DNA of 64,000 bases from Ostrinia nubilalis (taxonomy: Eukaryota; Arthropoda; Insecta; Lepidoptera; Crambidae), in assembly GCF_963855985.1 (NCBI RefSeq), contig NC_087104.1, positions 2,294,001 to 2,358,000 of the forward strand. Direction: 5' to 3'. The position numbers and the translations under genes are program-made. Positions 55,218 through 64,000 of this stretch are shown one piece after another (position 1 is the first letter of the stretch; every line of letters begins with the position of its first letter). A model generated the notes under the pieces. It was not told the DNA's origin, did not search any database, and saw only the letters and a list, made by a program, of their open reading frames with translations.

Positions 55218-55341
55218 AGGCTGAGTTGCACCACCTAACTTTGACCGTAACTTTAGCGATAACTGGTGTTGTTTGTATGGAGTTTGACAGAATTTTGACG
55301 TTTGTCAAAGTTAAAGTAACTAAGATGGTACAACCCAGTCT
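55218..55341 (+). repeat. TA-flanked MITE (AGGCTGAGTTGCACCA family), copy 6
   Basis: 124 bp, AGGCTGAGTTGCACCACC at the left, AAGATGGTACAACCCAGTCT at the right. Confidence 0.85.
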
Positions 55342-55565
55342 AATAGAGTGCGTTTTTGAATGAAAATGATTTTTGTAACGCTCAAACATAAGGAGACTTC
55401 AGATTTCCTTCAGATTTGTATGCCCTGTCATGACATTATGTCAATGTCACCCCTTCTATGCCGCCACACCTCAGTTACTGACTAAATTAGTTAGCTAGAC
55501 CTATAATAGTTACAATTTCGTAACAACAATTTAGTCTGATGTGATGTTGAATGTATAAAAAGTTC

Positions 55566-55757
55566 ATCATCTTACCTAAGTCTGTCGCCATAACAACAAT
55601 GTTAACAGCATTGTGTTCCGGCAGTTAGAGGCAAGATAGCCAGTTCCTCCGTGGTTGAGGATTCCGGGTGAAGCTCGCTTCCACCTTCGGCCTGATCATC
55701 ACTTACCATCAGGTGAGATACAGGCCGAGAGCTTCCTCGTTGTGGTTAAAAAAAAGT
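55566..55757 (+). repeat. tRNA-derived SINE (family 3), body fragment
   Basis: Body only, inverted relative to the copy 400 bp upstream: CATCTTACCTAAGTCTGTCGCC through CCATCAGGTGAGATACAGGCC and TTCCTCGTTGTGG. The head is missing. Confidence 0.8.
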
Positions 55758-56120
55758 ATTTATTTCGACAGTTAAATGCGAGTTGAGTGGTGAATTTGAC
55801 GGTGAGTAAAGCCACAGGCAGAGGCTAGTGTTATAATAGCGTCCAATCCACTAGGAAATAGCTCCAACCCATAAAAGCACAAAAATTACAATTGTCACTA
55901 TCATTATAAAGGTTAATTATAAAATACCTACTTATGGTAATCAGCTTAATAATTAAATGCATCGTAAATAATGCAATTGGTATGCACTTAACGTTTCAAC
56001 CGTTTACTGTGAAATTACGTTGCTTAAACTAATTTGGTTTACCAACTAGGTCCTCGATTTTGCAGTGAATCAATATTGTACTATTTTATGCTCATGGGAA
56101 CCTTACAGATAAACAATATA
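55758..56120. other. Intergenic, no gene recognised
   Basis: Nothing recognised. Confidence 0.4.
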
Positions 56121-56505
56121 CAGGGTGTCCCAGAATGGGTGAATCAAACTGATAGGGGAGGTAGCTCTACTTATTTACTATCCCTAAAAAAAAAATTAAA
56201 AAAAATAAAGCGCATTTAAGCAAACAAAATAATTTTTTTTTTAAAAAGTGAAAAGAAATCAGCTTTGCCTAAGTATCTGGCTATAATTGCTGCGATTGGA
56301 GTTTATTTGTACTTTTTTCTTAAGAATATTAATTTGTACATGATCGCTTCGTTTATACAGATAAACAAACTTTTGAAAATAATGACTAGATTTCGAGTTT
56401 AGAGCACTTTATTAAAAAAAAATCCGAACTCGAAATTTTTTTTAATACTACATTAGTAGAGCTACCTTCCCTATCAGTTTAATTCACCCATTCTGGGACA
56501 CCCTG
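56121..56505. repeat. TA-flanked palindromic MITE (CAGGGTGTCCCAGAATGGG ends)
   Basis: 385 bp; CAGGGTGTCCCAGAATGGGT at the left and its complement at the right, TA on both sides. The inner arms (ACTGATAGGG, GGTAGCTCTAC) are also inverted. Confidence 0.9.
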
Positions 56506-56585
56506 TATGTTTAAATGTCATCAAGGAATTATTCCCATGGAGATCCTCGTTTTTTGTAGGGACTGTTTTTTGCAGGAGCCCGTTT

Positions 56586-56885
56586 ATCATCATCATTTCA
56601 GCCACAGGACGTCCACTGCCGAACATAGGCCTCCCCCAATGACTTCCACATCACACGGTTGGTAGCGGCCTGCACCCAGCGCCTTCCTGCTACCTTTATC
56701 AGGTCGTCGGTCCACCTCATGGACGTCCCACGCTGCGTTTTCCGGTACGCGACCTCCATTCCAGATTCTTGCTGCCCCATCGGCCGTCAGTTCTGCGCAC
56801 TATGTGCCCTGCCCACTGCCACTTCAGCTTGCCAATCCGTCGGGCTATGTCAGCGACTTCAGTTCGTTTACGGATCTCCTCATCT
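56586..56885 (-). mobile_element. RTE-type non-LTR 3' fragment, copy 11
   Basis: About 300 bp. The minus strand codes the C-terminus from the QWAGHIVRR region to QQWTSCG, with an internal deletion before RWTDD. A (CAT)n tail is at the left. Confidence 0.9.
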
Positions 56886-57668
56886 CTCTCCCACTTTGGG
56901 TGTCACCATAGATATATAGAGAGATGCCGACTAATGCGCTGAGTTCGAAACTCAGTGTCGCATTAGAAATTGACACACACAAAGTAATAAAAATATGTGC
57001 TCATTATCTACTGCGGTATCAGTACTCAACGTTCGAATAATCTTTAGTACTACGCAAGCAATGTAAACTGTTTACATAATGACGTCTGCAGCAATGTGTT
57101 CTGTGGGTCTAGACAAAGTGCAAATTATAATCGCAAACCAGTCGAAAAGTGGTCGAAAAGTCCCTTTTTTGTATGGAGTTTTGACGGATTCGATTTTCGA
57201 TTCGATCAAAAAGTGCGTTTTGTCTAGGGGGGCTGTTTTTGGGCATATTGCTGCGACACCGGCCCCGCCCCCTTGTCAAATCTCCCTTTCTGTGATCTAT
57301 GGGTGTCACGATCTATTTAATGGTGACTGTACGTACGTACAATATTTCATCTGCGAATTAAAGCTTATACTGCGACCATAAATTGGTCATTTTAATTAGA
57401 AGGGACGGCACTAGGGTTATAAACTGACCCGCGGAATGTATCCAGTTACAAAATGAATCAATATTGGTTAACAGCTTGTTTAATATTCGGTTTAGTATCG
57501 TTCTATTAATTATGAGTAGTAATATCGTGTTAGAATAAATAATTAACTTGTAGACATCCGACATTGTATGAGACCGTGTGAACTATTGTCTTGGTAATTA
57601 ATAGATTTGTACTTTATTAACATGAAGTGACGACACATAAGCGAAAGTATCTAACCTCTACTTGGAAG
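56886..57668. other. Intergenic, no gene recognised
   Basis: The open frame at 57079-57381 and its antisense have no recognisable domain. No repeat edges. Confidence 0.4.
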
Positions 57669-57895
57669 AACGGGACTATTCCCACCTCTCGTTCCCACCA
57701 CTGCAACTCCTGTGTAGCCAGGATCTACAGCTTGACCGCCACAAAAACCCAACCAATGAAGGTCAAGTTTGTCCCCGGGGAAAGTTAAACTGTCATTGGA
57801 CCCGCAACGAAATTAATCAGAAGAACATAGGAGGAGTTCGAAATTAAGGTTCGACTTCCCTCCATTGCAAAGCGGATGACAGGTGACAAACAAAG
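57669..57895 (-). mobile_element. 3' UTR of the non-LTR element at 57960-58424
   Basis: On the minus strand it follows the stop codon of the adjacent frame and ends GGGAATAGTCCCG. Related fragments at 16505, 51388, 52846 and 58542 mark the family. Confidence 0.75.
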
Positions 57896-57959
57896 GTTTA
57901 AAACCTTTAAGAAAAAGATTATGCACCACGGACAATAAATTAAATTAAGGGGGCCTATC

Positions 57960-58424
57960 TTATGAGCAATTAGCAACTACCTGCCAATAATATTTTTCAC
58001 AAAATCGCTTAAAAGCACGGAAATTTTTCCTTGTCGCGACAAGATCGGTGTAATAAATTGCGGAAACAGATGTATGTTGTATTGAATTAAGCATTATATC
58101 ACGTTCATGTTTCCAAAGATCACACTCCCACAAGATATGATGCCCAGACTGCTCATGACTGACATCATCAGTGGAACACTCGCAAAAAGGAGACGGAACT
58201 AGTTTGAATTCGTGAAGTTTATGTTTAAAGTTGCCATGTCCCGTGAGGAACTGCGACGAGCAATGGTCGATTTCTAACCATCGCCTAGTTAGACGTTCGC
58301 GTACATTCGGGAAGAATTTATATAAGTGACGTCCTTTGACTGACGTATCCCATCTTTTTTGCCATTCATTAAGTAAATCTTCTTCGACGACTTCTACTTG
58401 GAAGAAGTGGAAGGAAGTAGGCAT
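57960..58424 (-). pseudogene. C-terminal fragment of a non-LTR retrotransposon ORF2
   Basis: 154 codons open to a stop at 57960. WQKRWD, then SSQFLTGHGNF, a CxC...H...H..C arrangement (FCECS, HHILWEC) and ERD are typical of the region C-terminal to the reverse transcriptase in R1/jockey-group non-LTR elements. The RT itself is absent (5' truncation at about 58424). Clade assignment is tentative. Confidence 0.75.
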
Positions 58425-58446
58425 ATCCTTAACTTCAAACTCCTTC

Positions 58447-58541
58447 TTATCATTTCAGCCACAGGACGTCCACTGCTGAACGTAGGCCTCCCCCAATGAT
58501 TTCCACATAGCCCGGTTGGTAGTGCCTTTATGAGGTAGTCG
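58447..58541 (-). mobile_element. RTE-type non-LTR 3' fragment, copy 12
   Basis: TTTCAGCCACAGGACGTCCAC through CGGTTGGTAG, then a deletion to TTTATGAGGTAGTCG. Confidence 0.8.
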
Positions 58542-58712
58542 TTGTCAAACTCCTTTTATGTTCTTGTAATTAATTTCTTTACGGGTCCAATGACGCCTTA
58601 AATTTCCCTCAGATAATCTTGGCCTTCACTGATTGGGTTTTTAGGGGCAATGGCGCTGAAGATCTGGCTACACAGGAGAGAACAAGAAGTGGGAAAAGTC
58701 TCGTAGCTGAAA
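58542..58712 (+). mobile_element. Non-LTR 3'-UTR fragment (diverged)
   Basis: Shares ATGTTCTTGTAATTAATTTC, GGGTCCAATGAC, GATCTGGCTACACAGGAG with the 57669 UTR, in the opposite orientation; more decayed than the other copies. Confidence 0.65.
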
Positions 58713-59032
58713 AAAGAAAAACTCGATGATCGAGCATGGGAGAGACCTATAGTGCAGCATGGGACTGAGTAGATATCCTTTTGTTGGCACTTGACAGGTT
58801 ACGTAGACTAAGACTTCTAAATATTTGGATTGAAATGTCTGCAGGCACCAGAAGCTGTCAAGTTAGAATGTCACGTCAATCCTCCAAGACGTCAAGCTGA
58901 GATGCGCTCGCGTCGGCGCGTTGCGTGATACAACGGCACGTATCGTACAACCTATTTTAAAGTACCGATTTTAAGCTGTCACCTGCAGCAAAAGTCAAGC
59001 CGACATCAATTGTTGCGCACGAATAATCTTAC
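58713..59032. other. Intergenic, no gene recognised
   Basis: Nothing recognised. Confidence 0.4.
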
Positions 59033-59159
59033 TTAGAGCCAAGGCACACGATTGCGGCGTCGCACCGCTCTTGAGCCCGTCACAGATATTTCTATGTAAG
59101 AAAAGACGACGCAGCGACACCGCTCCGGCGCCGCAACGCATCGTGTGCTATGGCTCTTA
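59033..59159. repeat. GC-rich MITE (CACACGATGCG family), second copy
   Basis: 127 bp; TTAGAGCCAAGGCACACGATTGCG at the left, CGCATCGTGTGCTATGGCTCTTA at the right. Same ends as 48111-48260. Confidence 0.8.
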
Positions 59160-59874
59160 GTATCTTAACTACATTACGTGTACACCAAAAGATAAAATGT
59201 CCAAATAACAGTACAATTAAAATCACCAAAATCACAGGGAACTCTCTAGTGCCTAACGTTAGTCCATTGGAGGGCACTTTATAATAAGCTCTACTATTAG
59301 TCTATGCTTTTAAAAGATGGCAGTATAGCACTAAATGTGTCTAATAGATTAAGAAATAAACTGAACTCCATCAGGATAGTGCAACCAGTCCACATTCATT
59401 ATTAAGAAGCTCTTGAGGTAGTAATTAGCGTAAATTGAAATCTTTACGAGTGGCATCCTTGAGCGGTCCCTTCTACCGTAAACACTCACGAGTTGTACCG
59501 TGGGAGGGCCCTATCATGGACAGTTAAATAATTAATATTCGGGCTTAAGAATTTATATTATTTATTGTATGTCTGTGACTAGGTATGGAATAAAATTATT
59601 AAATATTGAAAAGAAAGTAAAAATTAAAATATGTAAAAGCTTTATAAATAAAAAACTTCATTTAAATCGCTCCATTGGGGGAAGGCGCGCAAAAGGCTGG
59701 CCACATTGCCACGCTGAATGGCAAAGCTAATGCGTTGGCCTTTGGATCGTGTATTGAAAAGTGTAATATATAAAAGTTAAGTAATGTTAAAAAATTTCAA
59801 AAACAATTTTTCACTCAATCAACACCCTATATGACCGCCAATGAAAACTGGACCCTCACCGTTGTTATCATTAT
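59160..59874. other. Intergenic, no gene recognised
   Basis: Nothing recognised. Confidence 0.4.
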
Positions 59875-60305
59875 CAACGAAGCTTTTGGCTGGCATCTCA
59901 CCTGATGGAAAATGGTAATCAGGGTAAAGATGAAGCGATCTGAAACACAACAATGCTCTTTAATATGTACCTAATGTACCATAGCCCGACGGATTAGCAA
60001 GCTGAAGTGGCAATGGGCAGGGCACATAGTGCGCAGAACTAACGGCCGATGGGGCAGCAAGGTTCTGGAATGGAGGCCGCGTACCGGAAGGCGCAGCGTG
60101 GGACGTCCACCTACAAGGTGGACCGACGACATCGTAAAGGTAGCAGGGAAGCGCTGGACGCAGGCCGCTACCAATCGATCAACGTGGAAAGTATTAGGGG
60201 AGGCCTATGTTCAGCAGTGGACGTCCTATGGCTGACATGATGATGATGATGATGATGTACCTAATGATACTGGCGATAGACTTAGGTAAGATGGTGGTAG
60301 CTAGA
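59875..60305 (-). repeat. tRNA-derived SINE (family 3), split by an RTE insertion
   Basis: 59875-59976 and 60257-60305 are the two halves of a SINE body (landmarks GGCATCTCACCTGATGG, ACACAACAATGCT; then TTAGGTAAGATGGTGGTAGCTAG). The RTE fragment 59977-60256 lies between. Confidence 0.8.
59977..60256 (+). mobile_element. RTE-type non-LTR 3' fragment, copy 13, with target duplication
   Basis: 280 bp flanked by GTACCTAATG at 59967-59976 and 60257-60266. The open frame codes an RTE C-terminus ending QQWTSYG, then (ATG)n. The clean duplication shows it is a 5'-truncated insertion rather than a rearranged piece. Confidence 0.9.
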
Positions 60306-60342
60306 CAGTTAAGCTAGGATACAAATAATATTTTATTCTATA

Positions 60343-60512
60343 CTAGTGACCACCCGCTACTTTGTACGCGTGGGCCCTGTTTTACCCCCTTAGGAGTGGA
60401 ATTTCGTCCGTTTAAGCGGATGTCTACGCCTTATAAGGAACCTACCTGCCAAGTTTGTAGGTGTTAGAGTTTTTGAGAGTAAGTGGTAGCTTGCATTTAT
60501 TTAAATAGATAG
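60343..60512 (-). repeat. Helitron-like fragment (diverged)
   Basis: Starts CTAGTGACCACCCGCTACTTTGTACGCGTGGGCCC and continues with the TTTTACCCCCTTAG block of the 15712-15967 element; decayed at the other end (AATAGATAGATTT). Confidence 0.6.
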
Positions 60513-62309
60513 ATTTCACACGCCAACATCGTAGCTCTTACGTTACTTTCTATTGCAGTGCTAGGGCGTGATCGCATATCGGTTGCCAAACTCGCCAATT
60601 TACCGATGATTAGTGTTATAGAGGCGTTTTTGCGTGCGGTCAAGTTGCAAAAGTTCAGAGCTTTTTTAATACCGTACCATAATAATTAATGAACTAAATG
60701 AAGTAGTTTAATAGAATGATGAAGAATATTGGAAAGAAGATTTTCTGTAGTTGGGTCGAGTTAGGTATCAATTTTGTAATGGTAAATTGATTTGTAACAG
60801 ACAATTTAAACCGATAGGTAGGAATCGCACCGTGAGATAGATACCCAGCTAGTGTTGTTGAAGATATTGGTTTATAACAAATCATCGAGCAATACAAACT
60901 AATACGTCTCTGGTGGTCTTAACGTACGTGGAGTAGTTTGTTTGTTTGTTTCATAAGATTTTGTACCTCTAATAGAAAAGTGACAGAGACAGCGACCTAT
61001 TCTATCCTTTGTCCTGTCTTCGTTTATCTTTCTATCTGTCTGTGGTCAACCCTTTTGTACTCAGGACTATATGGAGACATTAATTTAAAATAAGTAAAAA
61101 TCTAGTTCTAGAAGTAATTAATAATAAATTACTAGCCCTGTACACCATCTCTTATTAGTCTTCGCCATCAAACATTATTTAACAATTTGACCCAAAATTG
61201 CACTCTTTCATTACAACACCACAGCAAATATAATGCTATACCGTTACCGATATTAATTTTGTAACTCACTTTCATCATGTGCCTAAGGACCTGTATAATG
61301 ACTCCATGACTGATGAGCCTGTTCGCTGATTGATGGGAATAATGAAAGTTTACCAACTGTTACATTACTGCTATGATACGAGTAGATATACCTACCATGT
61401 ACAAATAACTAATTTGCATTATTATACATTTTATTTCGACATAAAAAAGTAGCAAGCAATGTTAATATTGATTTTAGTCTGATGGGCGTAGTAGGTTTCC
61501 GCTTTTCTCATTTAGTATTGCCAGTTAGGTCGTTAGTCTATTGAGTAACCATATCGTGGTCTCTTGGCGATGTCTTCAATAGACTCCACTACACCTTTCG
61601 TTAGGTCTATGTCAGATATAGAACAGAATGTGTATTACCTTATTCTATTGCATAAAATCATTTGCCTACGCAAATCTCAACCACTGATAAAAAGTAAAAA
61701 AGCACAAAGAAAGGCACGAGGAAAGCAAGAAGTGTATCGTTTGTTTAGAAAAAGAAAGAGATCATAATTTTTCTGGGCAACCAGTTTTATGATTTGCAGT
61801 AATTTGTTGAATGTTTAGTTTACCTATTTGTAGTAAAACGATTGAAATACAAATTGTATTAAATAAATAATGTAACATTAATCTCACACGTATAATAACA
61901 GATTATTTATTAATGGGTTTCGTTTGACAATCCAGTTAACACGTCGTGGTTTTAGATCACGCGGGCACCCGGCGATTATGTGACTACAAATCATTGCAAT
62001 ATATCTGTCCCTCACTCACACATAATAGTATTGGGACGTATGAAAGAGACAGCTAGAGGCAATAAATCGACGAGCTTAATCGTGTAACTGGACGCCCCAT
62101 GTCATCCGTTAACACGATGCTCTATTGGGAGACTAAAATTATGCTTTTGCACTTTATTCAGCTTTAAGATTTAATATAATATCATGTAGGTAGTCTGCGA
62201 AGAACCATAGGTCTGTACCAAATTAGCGAAGATAATAATATACATATGTATTAACACCTCTATGAACCATACTGAGATTATCTTTTTGGCAGTACAAAAT
62301 TAAGTAGTC
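60513..62309. other. Intergenic, no gene recognised
   Basis: Short open frames (for example 61564-61767, ending in a Lys/Arg-rich tail) have no recognisable domain, splice or promoter support. Confidence 0.4.
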
Positions 62310-62553
62310 CAGCCGTAAGGTGGACCCACGACATAAAAAGGTAGCTGGAAAGAGCTAAATGCAGGCCGCTACCAACGATTCATCAAGTGCGGTTTTGTTC
62401 CCCAGTCGACGAAGCACATGATGTCGTGCCCTGAGTGCCTAAACAACTGCACGCAGGAAGATTATTTTAATGAAGGCTACTGAAGAACGGTTAATCAAAT
62501 AATTGTGGAAGCCTATGTTCAGCGCTGGACGTCATATAGCTGAAATGATGATG
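62310..62553 (+). mobile_element. RTE-type non-LTR 3' fragment, copy 14, interrupted
   Basis: CCGTAAGGTGGACCCACGAC...GCAGGCCGCTACCAACGATTC, then about 110 bp of unrelated sequence (62385-62500), then TGTGGAAGCCTATGTTCAGCGCTGGACGTC and an ATGATGATG tail. Decayed. Confidence 0.75.
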
Positions 62554-64000
62554 ATGAATAAAGATTGGAAGATAAGTGACATTTTCTACACCATCAGTGA
62601 ACTGACATATTATTATTAAACATTAGGAACGATCTGAGAACACCTTTCTCTCATACTTCTACATATTAATATTTCCTAAATCATCTCTAATAAAGGGCTG
62701 CTCGTGGTTTACAACACCGGTCCTGATCGCTCTAACGATGCACAGCAATTGTAATATGGTTATTTGGATATTTGCACAGATTCTCACTTGTGCAATGTGT
62801 AAGGGCTGCTATACACTGCGCTGACGGATTAAAAAGTCGTCTTAAAATTGGGAGCAGAACATGAAACTTTTTAAAACAAAAAAAATAAGTTAAACTGAAA
62901 TTAAAGATAGAAAGTGTTTATTTGTCTCAAAGAACATTCATTTGATTTGAGCAGCTCGTTTATTTGCGGTAATACATATTTAAAAAAATAAAAAATGAGT
63001 ACAATTTTTTATGTACGCATTTTAAGCTCCCAATGTCTATGTTATATTCGGTCGGAAAAACAGATCATGGCAGATCATTTTACTACTTTTACTGAGTTGA
63101 ACGTACTATAATGTGTAAGGTATGTGAAAAAAGTTTTCTGGTATGATAGTTGGCGTGCACCTTAAGTAAGTGTTCTGTGTCTCGAGGCGTCACCACTTAT
63201 TACAGTTTGAGCAATTCACGCTATAATGTGCGCCTCCTGGCTAAACCATTGTAATCCTAGATTTATAATGTGTTAGCGTTTCAGTGCGCGTACGAGAACG
63301 TTATAAGTTATAACTGTGGGGAAATTTATGGTATACAATAAGGTTGAGGCATTCTGAATGAGAAATGCCGATTCAAATGCTTAAGTTTTGCGTATTTTTG
63401 TGGATGACTTGATATACTCTTATCGAACACTCTTGGTTTTGGGGTTATTGTAGAAAAAATAATATTTATGGCAGATCCTATTTTGTGGTAGCTTAGCAAA
63501 GTTATAAATCACTTAAAGGCGAAGTGCTAAAAATAGGGTTTGACACAAATGCCATTTTTAAACAGACTGGGTACAAATTTTAATGAGAAAACTTGACGAC
63601 TCTACCATTAAATATCCGCATTCCAAAACATGAATTGTCCCTATAAAACCAATAAATAGCTACGCAGCATGTATTCCCAAAACTAAAAACTACTATTCTC
63701 TATATCCTTAAGTGTGTCTCCACTGTGTTACGGCCCTAACACAGTATAATTTAGTATCAATAAATTGCTTCGTAAAGACATATTTAATTCAATCCAAATC
63801 CATGTAAACCCAGCTTTACCACTAATAGTGTGTGTCAAAGATCAGCGCGGCTGCCACTCGCTCAGCGGTGACAGTTTTACAAGGGATCGTATTCAATCGT
63901 ACAAACAGCTGAATGTAGACATAATTATTATTGAGATTGTCGGGTAAGGCCCAGAACAAACGATGAAACGCAACTGCAACGAAACTGCAACTTTGTGATG
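62554..64000. other. Intergenic, no gene recognised
   Basis: AT-rich with no supported exon. The window ends inside GC-richer sequence (AACGCAACTGCAACGAAACTGC) that could be the start of another repeat. Confidence 0.4.

Noticed and set aside
57079..57381. Possible 100-codon gene
   Set aside because: No domain, signal peptide, splice or promoter support, and an overlapping antisense frame is equally open.
61564..61767. Possible small basic protein
   Set aside because: Only 67 codons with a Lys/Arg-rich end; no homologous motif or promoter visible.

Overview
The window is nuclear DNA from a lepidopteran (moth or butterfly). This rests on the gene content and the repeats: chitin-binding RR-1 cuticular protein genes whose mature N-termini read (A/E)KLDxTYLPP, a multi-exon gustatory receptor, and typical lepidopteran repeats (RTE-type non-LTR 3' ends with the RWTDD...QQWTS tail, Helitron-like TC...CTAG elements ending in GCGGCCGCTAG, tRNA-derived SINEs, many short palindromic MITEs). 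The species cannot be named from what is visible.

Layout. 3.3-25.6 kb holds three co-oriented RR-1 cuticular protein genes on the + strand, spliced here by eye: gene A (3360-6385, 748 aa), gene B (16192-18540, 369 aa) and gene C (20791-25473, 1447 aa). Each has a TATAAATA box about 70-80 bp before the ATG, a tiny first exon ending inside the signal peptide, a central RR-1 domain and a phase-1 intron at a glycine just after it. They look like a tandem family diverged in its low-complexity arms: YGAP-rich resilin-like in A, NGNGFSQ repeats in B, a very long Pro/Thr/Asp-rich tail in C. Their secreted products should be laid down in cuticle.

32.2-40.7 kb is a complete BEL/Pao LTR retroelement on the - strand: 229-bp LTRs that look identical, a 5-bp target duplication (CAAAT), and one uninterrupted 2496-codon frame joining gag, protease, RT, RNase H, integrase and an envelope-like glycoprotein with a basic cleavage site. 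It is young and may be competent.

44.5-46.3 kb is a nested repeat: a palindromic AACCGACTTC element interrupted by a 1.33-kb TIR element (CACTGGTCAACA ends, TTA target duplication) that carries decayed N- and C-terminal parts of a widespread, uncharacterised arthropod protein family. This is the best candidate for something undescribed.

47.3-51.4 kb is a four-exon gustatory receptor gene (416 aa, - strand) whose introns are crowded with hairpin MITEs and a SINE, and whose start codon sits just beside a non-LTR fragment.

The rest is non-coding DNA with truncated retroposons, SINEs and MITEs. At least fourteen RTE 3' fragments, six copies of one TA-flanked MITE and several insertions with readable target duplications allow relative dating of nested events.
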